Of a DNA stretch of 64,000 nucleotides, positions 20,574-31,993 are shown piece after piece. Location: NCBI GenBank assembly GCA_028274465.1, contig CM051457.1:71584496-71648495 (forward strand). Reading direction: 5' to 3'. Each line of letters begins with the position of its first letter. Position 1 is the stretch's first letter. The DNA is from Plantago ovata. Taxonomy: Eukaryota > Streptophyta > Magnoliopsida > Lamiales > Plantaginaceae. A model generated the notes under the pieces. It did no database searches and was not told the origin of the DNA. It saw only the letters and a list, made by a program, of their open reading frames with translations. Position numbers and translations under genes: made by a program.

Positions 20574-22684
20574 TGTAAGAAAATATGGTCAGAGTTACCC
20601 CTAGGGTACGCAGCGGAATTTTAAAAATTTTCTTAACATACTGGTTAATTGATTATGCATATGTCGTATATATATAAACACGTCAATTAGAAGACTAACC
20701 TTACTTCCAAAGCAGCTTCCAAGTCTTCGTAATAATCCGGTGTATCTTCTCCTCCGTCGAAGTCGAAGATATCTACAATACTCTGTATATCTGCAAGACA
20801 ATAAGAGTTAATTTCCAGCTCCTAGAACCTCAACCTTGGTATCCACGGATGAACAGCCTATCGGAAGAATGCTAGGATATTCTTTATGTGACCAAGAAGA
20901 CGGGGCGGCAATTCCCTCCGGTGGCGGTGTGCGCGCGCGTGAGGCTAAGGGGAGGAGGGGAGAGTTTTTATTTTCTCTAAGAAAACTGGGTAGGAAGACT
21001 GTGAAAGTCTATGTCTGAAACTGTGTTTCAAAATCGTATGTAACTGTGTGTAAAACTCTCTCCAATAGTCTACTACATATAGTAGTCTATAGAAGCCTAA
21101 AGCATAAGCAATTAGACTTCGTAAAGGAATAAGAATCTAATTCTTATCGCACAAGGAAACCAATATCAAGTCTAGATTCATTCCCAATCAAATTAAACTC
21201 AATCAGGAAAATCTAACTTATCCCTTGGACTTCTAATAGAGGAAGGAGTCAAACTCCTTCCCCTACTCAGCCACGCGCGTGCGCGCGCCTGTCCTACGGG
21301 ACGTGGGTCCCACTTTTGGGACCCACATATATTTCTAAGGCAATCCAAACTCCAAGTAGATTTTGCCCAAGTGCATATGTTAATTCTAAATTAACGTATC
21401 CTTTACAATCAAACCTCCATTATATTTCCAAAATATAATCTTTAATTGTATTTACATAAAATACAATTAATTAGCCAATTCAATTAATAATTCCAAATCA
21501 TTAATTGAGCCACCAATTATTATAGTTAATTCCAAATCAATTATAATCCATCAATCACAATTAATTCCAAATTAATTGCGATTCCATCTTCAAGGATATT
21601 CTGATAGGCTGAATCACCACATAGTGTGACCCATAGGGCCTCACCGTATTAAGCAAGTCCTAGACTAGGCAACATGGAATTCCTAGACGGTTCCATTTGC
21701 AATATTAATACGCGAGGACGTTTGAGAGGTTTCTCAAAGCTAAACCTTTCGTTGCGAAGCCTGTTGCGCTCAACGCGGCGATGGTAACGTCCCTTCATCT
21801 GACTTGCTCGGATGTATCTAGGATCGATGAAGTGTCTATCCCAATAATACATCTACGGGCGTCTCAGGGAGTTGTTTGGTTAAGATATACTTATGACCAT
21901 CATAATATATCATTTGCACTGGCCAGTGACTTTACCAACACAACTATGCAGACTACGAGCAGTGCTCTCCTGTGCTACACTTGAGAGATGAATCCTTCAC
22001 AGAATCACTTATCACCCCCATTTGTATTTAGCCATAATCCTGGATCGTGTCTTAGGTCAACTGCTTATTCAGAGCTGACATCGACGGGTCTACCAAGGAT
22101 ATGGAGCAACAAATGTGATGATAAAGTCCTATAAGTGCAAAGGACGAATGGCATCACTTCGACAACTCACCGGTTCCCATAGACACGTCGGTGTAGAGTA
22201 TACATCGATGGGAGTGTCCGGTGGGTACTTCCATTGTTCGATAAAGCTTCTTCGAACAACTATGCGTAGTTATGGGAACGTTCCTTGATTGTCCAACAAT
22301 CCGTTCCGTGGCCGTGGGATCGGCTCACACTTGCTCCAACAAGTATTACCTCCACGCATACTAGTCTTGTCAGGTTCATTCAGACCCCCACATCCGAGAT
22401 GTACCACGACTAGGGAGAGTTTGGGATAGATGATAACTCACATAGCTCCCACTAACTGTGTGATTGGTCATCTATCCGAGGGGACATGTTTAGTATCAAT
22501 ACAGACAGCAATATAGATATGACATGCTGTAGCCTGGTGTAATATAAATATGAAAGCGATACTCAACAGTATAATGAAACAAACATATATTATATTACGT
22601 TGACCTGTGTAATAGTACATATATGTCCTCTACAAGGGCACCATGCCCTGAGTAAGGACTGTCTCTAGGACATATACACTATCA
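20574..22684 (-). repeat. 3' LTR of Copia-2
   Basis: A 2111 bp LTR nearly identical to 28689-30797. It contains an alternating GC purine-pyrimidine stretch near 20930 and 21274 and a chain of AT-rich hairpins at 21379-21582. Small ORFs are not genes. Confidence 0.94.
21379..21582 (-). repeat. Chain of six AT-rich hairpins in Copia-2 LTR
   Basis: Hairpins, plus-strand reading: GTTAATT/AATTAAC (21379-21395); ATTATATTT/AAATATAAT (21419-21439); a 12-bp stem around 21442-21470; CAATTAAT/ATTAATTG (21481-21507); ATTATAGTT/AATTATAAT (21519-21547); ATCACAATT/AATTGCGAT (21554-21582). The last three share the loop AATTCCAAAT(C/T). Confidence 0.75.
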
Positions 22685-22697
22685 ATTTCCCACTTGG
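22685..22697 (-). promoter_or_regulatory. Polypurine tract of Copia-2
   Basis: The minus strand reads CCAAGTGGGAAAT just before the 3' LTR (TGATAGTG) and just after the gag-pol stop. Confidence 0.75.
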
Positions 22698-22698
22698 A

Positions 22699-25600
22699 CT
22701 AGAGCCAGTCACCTTCATGCCTAATGCCCAGATTAGCATAATGTCTTAAGTGGACTTCCACTGATAAGACCTTGGTGAAAGGATCTGCCACGTTGTCCGT
22801 GGTTGAGACACGTTCTATAGTAACTTCTCCTCTATCTATAATCTCACGTATAACGTGATATTTTCTAAGTACATGTTTGTTCTTGTTTGTAGATCTAGGC
22901 TCCCTAGCTTGAGCGACGGCGCCCGTATTGTCACAATACATCGTTATTGGACTGGGAGCAGGAACAACCCTCAATTCCTTCAAGAACTCTGAAATCCAGA
23001 CAGCTTCTTTCGATGCTTCTGATGCAGCAATGTACTCGGCCTCTGTGGATGAGTCAGCAACCGTGGCTTGCTTAGAGATCTTCCAACAGACAGCTCCTCC
23101 GTTCAATTTGAATACGTATCCTGTCTGTGACTTAAAGTCATCAGGATCTGATTCAAATCCAGCGTCGACATACCCAGACATCTTTAATTCTGGTTCTCCA
23201 CCAAACACCAAGAACATCTCTTTAGTCCGTCTAAGGTACTTAAGAATGTTCTTTACAGCAGTCCAGTGAGGTACTCCTGGATTCTGTTGGTGTCGACAAG
23301 TGACACTAAGCGCATATGCCACATCGGGCCTTGTGCAATTCATTGCATACATTATAGACCCTACTGCCGAAGCATAGGGTACACGACTCATTGCATTTCT
23401 TTCTTCATCAGTTTTAGGACCATCCTTAACTGATAAGACAATCCCATGCCTAGCTGGGAGAAAGCCTCTCTTTGAGTCGTCCATCTTATAACGCTTCAGT
23501 ATTTTGTCGATGTAGGTGGACTGTGTCAATCCCAACATCCTCTTGGGTCTATCTCTAAAGATCTTGATCCCTAGGATGTAGTTCGCTTCACCCAAGTCCT
23601 TCATCGAGAAGGTACTTGATAACCAAACTTTAGTCTCTTCTAGCATAGAGACATTGTTTCCCATGATCAAAATGTCATCTACATAAATGATCATGAAAAC
23701 AACTCCTTTGTCGCTGTGTCTCGCATAGACACATGGATGTTCCTTGCTTCTGATGAAGTCAAACGATTTGACAGCTTCATCAAAGCGGATATTCCAGCTC
23801 CTTGACGCTTGCTTTAGCCCATAGATGGATCTTTGTAATTTGCATACAGCAGTTGGCCTGGTTTTACTAATAAAACCTTCCGGTTGTACCATATAGACCT
23901 CTTCCTCAAGGTTGCCATTGAGGAAGGCTGTCTTTACATCCATCTGCTAGATTTCATAATCATAGTAGGCAGCTATCGCAAGTAGAATTCGAATGGACTT
24001 CAATTTTGCTACTGGTGAAAAGGTTTCATCGTAATCGATGCCATACCTTTGCGTGTAGCCTTTTGCCACAAGCCTAGCTTTGTGCGTCTGTACCTTGCCA
24101 TCGGCATCTGTCTTTCGTTTAAAGACCCATTTGCACCCAATCGGTCTAACCCCTTGGGGCAAGTCTACCAAGTTCCAAACTTGGTTCTGGTACATTGAAT
24201 CCATTTCTAATTCCATGGCCTCTTGCCATTTGTCTGAGTCAATATCAATTATTGCCTCTTTGTAGGTCTCGGGATTTTCCGGATCTGATAAACCGACATC
24301 AAGTTCACTGATGTCTTCTATCATAAGGCTTTGCTTCTGAGGTCCTCTAAGGATCCTCTTCGACCTACGGAGCTCGACTTGTTCTGGTGCTTTTCTTTTC
24401 TGGCTTCGTGTAACACGAACATTATCAGTGGGTACTGATGCAGCTGGTCGTTGGGCGCGACCCTGTTCCCTTGCGGGAGGCTGCTCTTGTGCAACTTGTT
24501 GCACAGGTTGGTTGACAACGGGTTCTACAGGTGTGGTTTCAACTGTTGATCTAATCACAGGACTCCCACTGACTATGACATGCCTAGCAAGTGTCATATC
24601 ATCACCCTTGTCTGCTTCGAAAGCTCCCACTGAACTTGAGTCCAAATCAGAAGATTTAAAGACCTCATGTTCGCGCGTGTCAAAGTCTTGAATTTCTTCA
24701 AGTTCTATAATATCATCTAACCTCTCTTCTTCGAGGTATTCAGCTTCTAAAAACTTCACGTTTCTAGACACGATCACCTTGTGATCTTCAGCATGATAGA
24801 ATTCATGGCCTCTCGTCTGACGAGGATAGCCTATGAAATATACTTTGACACCCTTGGCATCTAACTTATCAGTGAGCATCAGCTTGACTATCGCAGGACA
24901 GCCCCAAGGTCTAAGATAGCCTAGTGAAGGCTTCTTTCCCTTCCATAACTCATAAGGAGTTTTCTCCACTGATTTAGATGGTACACGGTTCAGAATGTAG
25001 ATTGCAGTTTGCAGTGCATATCCCCACAGATACTTTGGAAGAGTCGATAATCCAATCATTGATCTTACCATGTCTAACAGGGTTCGATTCCTCCTCTCAG
25101 ACACACCGTTTAACTGTGGTGTTCCAGGAGTAGTCCATTGCGATTGAATCCCATTTTCCTTCAAGTAATCGATAAATTCTTCACTAAGGTATTCACCTCC
25201 TCGATCCGATCGAAGAGTGACTATCCTTAGGTTCAATTCATTCTCGACCTCATTCTTAAACTCCTTGAATTTCCCAAAGGTCTCGGATTTATTGTTCATA
25301 AGAAAGATATATCCATACCTTGAGAAATCGTCAGTAAAGGTAACAAAGTAAGGATAACCCCCACGCGCATGGACTTTAAACGGTCCACATACATCGGTAT
25401 GTATGAGCTCTAAGCAGCGAGTGGCACGAATACCTTGTCCAACAAAAGGTTTGTTCGTCATCTTACCCTTAACACAAGATTCACATGTACCATATGATTC
25501 GAAATCAAATGGTTCTAAGTAGTCCAACTTCCTTAGTCTTTGAATCCGTGTTTCATTGATGTGGCCTAGCCTACAATGCCATAGATAAGATGGATTATTC

Positions 25601-26919
25601 TTCTTACTTGAAGACGGTTGTTTGTTATGTATTTGAAATAAAGGTTGACTACTTTGCAAAATATATAAACCATTCACCAAGCGAGCCTTTCCATAATACT
25701 GATCATTTAATGAAAAATAACAAGTATTATTCGCAAATCGAAAGGAAAAACCCATATTGTCTAACAATGGAATGGAAATAATATTTCTGACAATGGATGT
25801 AACAAAATAAACATTATCAAGTTCTAAACATTATTCCGAAGGTAAATCTATCTTGCTGCGTCCAACGCGTTTGGCTTCAACTGGATTGCCGTTCCCAACA
25901 TGCAAGTCGATTTCACCTCGCTTGACTAGCCTGTGATCAATTAGCCCCTGCACATTATTACAAATGTGTGAGCCACAGGCTGTATCTAATACCCAACCAT
26001 TGGAGTCAAAAGTAGTCATGTTCATTTCAATAACAAACATACCTGAGCCAGAAGCTGATGACTTCTTGGTCTGATCTGCCCTAAGCTTAGGGCAATCTTT
26101 CTTCCAATGTCCTTTCTGCTTACAGAAAAGACATTCATCTGTGCGCACCGTTCCGCTTCTCTTGAACTTCCTATTCTGGTTCGGACGCTTAGGCTTATCA
26201 CTCCAAGTGTTAGCCTTGGCTCCCGACTTTCCCTTACCCTTAGCACCTTTGCTTTTCGGGTTCGAGTTAGACGGTTGCCCAACAAGCATGATCGACTTTT
26301 CCTTCTTAGGAAGAGTTTGATCATATGTCTTCAGCAGATTATGAAGTTCAGGCAGTGTGACGTCTTTCGCATTCATCGTGTAATTAATGATGAACTGCGA
26401 ATACGAACTCGGCAATGATTGAAGGACAAAGATCACCATGATCTTGTTCTCTAGCTTAACGCCGGCATTGGCAAGCTTTTCAAAGAGACCAATCATTTTG
26501 AGAACATGCTCAGACATGTTCCCTCCTTCATTGAGCTTGCACCTGTGTATGTCTTTGATCAAATCAAATTCAACACTTCTAGCTGTCGTCTTAAAGAGCG
26601 ACTCAAGATGCTTCAACATCTCATACGGCAAGATGCTTTCATGTTGCCTCTGCAGCTCATTGCTCATTGCCGCCAGCATAATACACTGCGCGGACTTAGC
26701 ATCTTCAAGATGCTTATCAGACCTTGCCTTGTTGGCTGGATTCCAAGCAGCAACCTGATCGGCAGTCTGATTTTCGGGGCACACGGGAATGACCTCGTCC
26801 AAGACGTACTCAATCTTTTCGTACCTCAGCACTAAACGTATATTCCTGATCCAATCTAGGATGTTTGGTCCGGTTAAAATTTGCTTCTCCAAGACAGCAC
26901 GGAGCGAGATACTCGCCAT
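22699..26919 (-). pseudogene. gag-pol: Copia-2 gag-pol polyprotein with two stop codons
   Basis: One frame of 1407 codons including the stop. Gag with zinc knuckle CLFCKQKGHWKKDC (about residues 260-275); protease WVLDTACGSHI; integrase with a GAG-pre-integrase HHCC segment, then D in HTDVCGPF, D in RSDRGGEY and E in [10 protein letters not shown] with QMDVKTAFLNG and YVDDILI; RNase H with SGYVDAG and ADSSTEAEY. A TAA at 25831-25833, after protease, and a TAG at 23947-23949, where copia RTs have Trp before QMDVKTAF, cut the frame in three. Both are single-codon changes. The order integrase before RT proves Ty1/copia; I do not assign a lineage with confidence. Confidence 0.93.
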
Positions 26920-27500
26920 ATCTAATATCCTAAGGAGAAATAATATAGAACGAAAACAATAAATGAACTATTGAAATATCATTTCTAAATACACAGTCAA
27001 CATAACTAAACAACAAGGTCCTTTAGCTGTTTAGCTTCCACTATTTTCACATATGATTGCCCCCAAAACAAACATACGGGTAATGTCAAACAAGTTACCG
27101 TAGTGGCCAAGATCCAAATCCATATTATGCCATACTCCAACGGGGGCTGGTCGCATAGCATAATATGACCGGTAGGACTAGTAAGACTATCCAATTGCGT
27201 CACGCAACTCTTGGTTGTTAAATCTAATTTAACCCGATGCCCTACATATTGCACCTATCGAGGTCGCTAGATACAATATGCAGTAAGTCATAACCATAGG
27301 CTTACTCTAATTTGACGATTACTGCGAGTCTTGTAAGACGAGGTCGCCAATACAAGAAAACGCAATGAAAGTTCAAAATTAAAGCACCCTATGGAAAGCA
27401 TCTCAAAAATACATATATATATATATATACATATTTCCGTACTTATATTGGTTGGAGCTTGTAGCTTGAGGGTTGTTATCAGTCATCTACAAACAAATAA

Positions 27501-27651
27501 GGGCGCCGCCTACCCATCATGCATTAACGGTCTACACATAATGGATGCCGCCTATCCATTCTAGTTCTAAACACGGTCAAGCATATAATGGGTGCCGCCT
27601 ACCCATACATAAATATGCGGTCCGACATATAAGAGGGCGCCGCCTACCCTC
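27501..27651 (-). repeat. Four hairpins with shared loop GCCGCCT
   Basis: Plus-strand reading: GGG/CCC around 27501-27514; AATGGAT/ATCCATT (27540-27560); ATGGGT/ACCCAT (27588-27606); GAGGG/CCCTC (27633-27651). The loop core GCCGCCT is unchanged while the stems differ. CGGTC recurs between units. Confidence 0.75.
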
Positions 27652-28056
27652 GCATGCATAGCGGTCGAACGGAATGTAAAAACATGGTATTTAAACATGC
27701 ATTGTCAAACAATAGCATATAGAGCATATGAAACCAGTAGTAGCCTATGTGGATGACAAATGACTTCATAATTTCATTATGAAAATTATAATCCCATACT
27801 TATAATCTCTATGAAATAATTAAAATTTTGGACTAGATTGAACATTCGAAAATTCTATTGACCAAGTAGCAATTTTCGAAAACCCGAAGGACTTAATTGT
27901 AATTTTAAAAACCTTAGAGGTGTTAAATCTAAAAGTCAAAAGTAGAAGGACTAATTTGCAATAAACAATAAATTGATAAATTACAAATAAGCCCTTTAAC
28001 TTTATACTAATTAAATTTAACGCCTCTAGTTTAAAACAGTTACAATTAAATCATAT

Positions 28057-28236
28057 TTATATTCCAAATATAAAATTCAATCCTCAAAACTTTCAAAATT
28101 CGATTTTGGGTCCAACCCGAAAATATTTTTTTTTCCTTTTTTTTTTTTATATTCCAAATATAAAATTCAATCCTCAAAACTTTCAAAATTCGATTTTGGG
28201 TCCAACCCGAAAATTTTTTTGTTTTTTTAAACGTGG
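28057..28236 (-). repeat. 90-bp tandem duplication
   Basis: The segment beginning TTATATTCCAAATATAAAA repeats at a spacing of 90 bp (28061 and 28151), each copy ending in a T-run after TCCAACCCGAAAA. Confidence 0.9.
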
Positions 28237-28238
28237 GA

Positions 28239-28500
28239 CGGGACCTAGTCCCGCCCCCTCTCGGTGCCCGCGGCCCCGGGCGCCCGGTGCCCGCGGCACG
28301 CGGGTATCGGACGCTGCGGGTGCAGGCGCCCGGCGCCCCAGGCGCCGGGCACCTGCGTCCGCAGGCGCTGCCCGTGGCACGGGCGCTAGCCTAGCGCCCG
28401 TGCCGTAGGCAGGGCGCCTGCGGCCGCCTGCTGCCGCAGGCGCCGCTGGCCGCCTGCATCACGCAGGCGGCCGGCCGCCGCTTGCGTCGCGCAAGCGGCC
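28239..28500 (-). repeat. GC-rich cluster of strong hairpins in Copia-2 leader
   Basis: CGGGAC/GTCCCG (28239-28253); GCCCGGCGCC/GGCGCCGGGC (28327-28350); a 14-bp arm palindrome with a one-base centre (28376-28404); GGCGCCTGCGGC/GCCGCAGGCGCC (28413-28444); GGCCGCCTGC-ATCAC-GCAGGCGGCC (28448-28472); GCCGCTTGC-GTCGC-GCAAGCGGC (28477-28499). Flanks are very AT-rich. Confidence 0.85.
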
Positions 28501-28674
28501 CCGGTCAAAAAAAATATATATATATTTAAATTTTTTTTTTTTGAAAAAAATATAAATTCTAAATTTATATAAAAAACAAAACTTTTGAAAATCGAATTCA
28601 TCATAGAATCAATTGCATCCACATATCTATAAAATCATACAATATATATACGTATATACGTAATCAATTAACCT

Positions 28675-28687
28675 GGCTCCGATACCA
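28675..28687 (-). promoter_or_regulatory. Primer-binding site of Copia-2
   Basis: The minus strand reads TGGTATCGGAGCC, the initiator-Met type with one changed base, one base from the 5' LTR. Confidence 0.85.
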
Positions 28688-28688
28688 C

Positions 28689-30797
28689 TGTAAGAAAATA
28701 TGGTCAGAGTTACCCGTAGGGTACGCAGCGGAATTTTAAAAATTTTCTTAACATACTGGTTAATTGATTATGCATATGTCGTATATATATAAACACGTCA
28801 ATTAGAAGACTAACCTTACTTCCAAAGCAGCTTCCAAGTCTTCGTAATAATCCGGTGTATCTTCTCCTTCGTCGAAGTCGAAGATATCTACAATACTCTG
28901 TATATCTGCAAGACAATAAGAGTTAGTTTCCAGCTCCTAACCTCAACCTTGGTATCCACGGATGAACAGCCTATCGGAAGAATGCTAGGATATTCTTTAT
29001 GTGACCAAGAAGACGGGGCGACAATTCCCTCCGGTGGCGGTGTGCGCGCGCGTGAGGCTAAGGGGAGGAGGGGAGAGTTTTTATTTTCTCTAAGAAAACT
29101 GGGTAGGAAGACTGTGAAAGTCTATGTCTGAAACTGTGTTTCCAAAATCGTATGTAACTGTGTGTAAAACTCTCTCCAATAGTCTACTATATATAGTAGT
29201 CTATAGAAGCCTAAAGCATAAGCAATTAGACTTCGTAAAGAAATAAGAATCTAATTCTTATCGCACAAGGAAACCAATATCAAGTCTAGATTCATTCCCA
29301 ATCAAATTAAAACTCAATCTGGAAAATCTAACTTATCCCTTGGACTTCTAATAGAGGAAGGAGTTAAACTACTTCCCCTACTCGGCCACGCGCGCGCGCG
29401 CCTGGCCTTCGGGACGTGGGTCCCACTTTTGGGACCCACATATATTTCTAAGGCAATCCAAACTCCAAGTAGATTTTGCCCAAGTGCATATGTTAATTCT
29501 AAATTAACATATCCTTTACAATCAAACCTCCATTATATTTCCAAAATATAATCTTTAATTGTATTTACATAAAATACAATTAATTAGCCAATTCAATTAA
29601 TAATTCCAAATCATTAATTGAGCCACCAATTATTATAATTAATTCCAAATCAATTATAATCCATCAATCACAATTAATTCCAAATTAATTGCGATTCCAT
29701 CTTCAAGGATATTCTGATAGGCTGAATCACCACATAGTGTGACCCATAGGGCCTCACCGTATTAAGCAAGTCCTAGACTAGGCAACATGGAATTCCTAGA
29801 CGGTTCCATTTGCAATATTAATACGCGAGGACGTTTGAGAGGTTTCTCAAAGCTAAACCTTTCGTTGCGAAGCCTGTTGCGCTCAACGCGGCGATGGTAA
29901 CGTCCCTTCATCTGACTTGCTCGGATGTATCTAGGATCGATGAAGTGTCTATCCCAATAATACATCCACGGGCGTCTCAGGGAGTTGTTTGGTTAAGATA
30001 TACTTATGACCATCATAATATATCATTTGCACTGGCCAGTGACTTTACCAACACAACTATGCAGACTACGAGCAGTGCTCTCCTGTGCTACACTTGAGAG
30101 ATGAATCCTTCACAGAATCACTTATCACCCCCATTTGTATTTAGCCATAATCCTGGATCGTGTCTTAGGTCAACTGCTTATTCAGAGCTGACATCGACGG
30201 GTCCACCAACGATATGGAGCAACAAATGTGATGATAAAGTCCTGTAAGTGCAAAGGACGAATGGCATCACTTCGACAACTCACCGGTTCCCATAGACACG
30301 TCGGTGTAGAGTATACATCGATGGGAGTGTCCGGTGGGTACTTCCATTGTTCGATAAAGCTTCTTCGAACAACTATGCGCAGTTATGGGAACGTTCCTTG
30401 ATTGTCCAACAATCCGTTCCGTGGCCGTGGGATCGGCTCACACTTGCTCTAACAAGTATAACCTCCACGCATACTAGTCATGTCAGGTTCATTCAGACCC
30501 CCACATCCGAGATGTACCACGACTAGGGAGAGTTTGGGATAGATGATAACTCACATAACTCCCACTAACTGTGTGATCGGTCATCTATCCGAGGGGACAT
30601 GTTCAGTATCAATACAGACAGCAATATAGATATGACATGCTGCAGCCTGGTGTAATATAAATATGAAAGCGATACTCAACAGTAAAATGAAACAAACATA
30701 TATTATATTACGTTGACCTGTGTAATAGTACATATATGTCCTCTACAAGGGCACCATGCCCTTAGTAAGGACTGTCTCTAGGACATATACACTATCA
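28689..30797 (-). repeat. 5' LTR of Copia-2
   Basis: A 2109 bp LTR. The hairpin chain is at 29488-29695; the first stem is 11 bp here (ATATGTTAATT/AATTAACATAT) and the fifth is a perfect ATTATAATT/AATTATAAT. Confidence 0.94.
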
Positions 30798-30802
30798 AGT
30801 AT
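30798..30802. repeat. Target-site duplication (AGTAT), right
   Basis: Partner of 20569-20573. Confidence 0.92.
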
Positions 30803-31959
30803 GTCGCGAAATGTCCCACTTGTCAACGAGTGAAGGCAGAACATCAACGTCCTGGGGGGTTATTGCAACCTTTACCGGTTCCTGAATGGAAATGGGACCA
30901 TGTAACGATGGTCTTTGTTACTGATCTACCAAAGTCCATGGGAGGCCACGACACGATCTGGTTTGTCATTGACCGATTGACCAAGTCGGCACACTTCTTA
31001 CCCATGAAAAAGACAGATCATCTAGAGAAGTTGGCTAAGTTGTATATCCGAGAGATTGTTCGACTCCATGGGGTACCTGCAAGCATAGTGTCGGATAGAG
31101 ACCCAAGATTTGTATCTCGATTTTGGAAAGGTCTTCATGAAGGACTAGGAACAACCCTAAGTTTTAGCACAGCGGCTCATCCCCAGACGGACGGTCAATC
31201 AGAACGAACCATCCAGGTTCTGGAAGATACGTTACGGGCATGTGTGATGGATTTTCCAGGAACTTGGGCAGACCATCTGCCACTTGCGGAATTTGCCTAC
31301 AACAATAGCTTTCAAGCCACAATCGGAATGGCTCCTTATGAGGCTTTGTACGGGAGGAAATGTCGTTCGCCTTTGCATTGGGATTTCGAGGATAGATGGG
31401 GTTCCAAAGGAAAAGTCAAGAAAAAGGTTCAGTGCAGTATGTAGATCTCGTACAAGATACAATTGAAAAGGTCAAATTAATCAAGGACAGAATCCAGACC
31501 GCCCAGAGTCGCCAAAAAAGTTATGCCGATAGTCGACGACGCGAGTTGGAATTTCAAGTTGGAGATTTAGTCTATCTACGCGTTAGTCCGCAAAAGGGAA
31601 AAATTAACCCTAGGAAGAAAGGAAAGTTAGGACCCAGGTATATGGGACCCTATACCATTCAGGAAAGAATAGGAACCGTGGCGTATCGACTCCTCCTGCC
31701 GACTGAGCTTGCAGGTATGCACAACGTTTTTCACCCTGAAACCAAACATGTCCTTCCATCAAATGCACCAGACATACTAGAGGACCTCACATACGTAGAA
31801 AAACCCATTGCAATAGTAGATCGAAAGGAGAAGAAGTGAAGGACTAAGAGTGTTCCATTGGTGAAGGTCATATGGAAACATCATGATCATCCTGAAGAAG
31901 CCACATGGGAGGTCGAAAGTAAAATGAGAAAGGAACATCCAGTACTTTTTGATACCTGA
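30803..31959 (+). pseudogene. Tekay-like integrase and chromodomain-like tail
   Basis: Resumes the polyprotein after Copia-2: zinc-domain end CPTCQRVKAEHQ, catalytic D in FVIDRLTKSAHF, D in VSDRDPRFVS, E in DGQSERTIQVLED. A frameshift lies near 31400. The C-terminal part has a GPFxI-type region (RYMGPYTIQERIGTVAYRL, VFHPETKHVLP). A TGA at 31837-31839 precedes a short chromodomain-like tail (VKVIWKHH, EEATWEVESKMRKEHP) that ends at 31959. The chromodomain would direct insertion to particular chromatin. Confidence 0.9.
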
Positions 31960-31980
31960 ATTTGGGGACCAAATTCATAT

Positions 31981-31993
31981 AAGGGGGGAGGAG
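31981..31993 (+). promoter_or_regulatory. Polypurine tract of Tekay-like element
   Basis: AAGGGGGGAGGAG directly before the 3' LTR. Confidence 0.92.

Larger units (their letters stand above)
26920..28674 (-). other. Copia-2 leader, highly structured
   Basis: A 1.75 kb leader between the primer site and the gag ATG. In sense order it holds GC-rich hairpins (28239-28500), a 90-bp direct duplication (28057-28236) and four GCCGCCT-loop hairpins (27501-27651). No gene; short frames lack domains. Confidence 0.7.
20574..30797 (-). mobile_element. Copia-2: nearly intact Ty1/copia element
   Basis: LTRs 20574-22684 and 28689-30797 (sense ends TGATAGTG...TTCTTACA), primer site 28675-28687, a 1.75 kb structured leader, one gag-pol frame (26919 to 22699) and a PPT. 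AGTAT target duplications show an undisturbed insertion into the Tekay element. Only two in-frame stops and no frameshift affect the polyprotein, so it is the best-preserved autonomous-type element here. Confidence 0.94.

Noticed and set aside
28106..28408. Ala/Arg/Gly-rich ORFs on both strands
   Set aside because: By-product of the GC-rich hairpin cluster in the Copia-2 leader.
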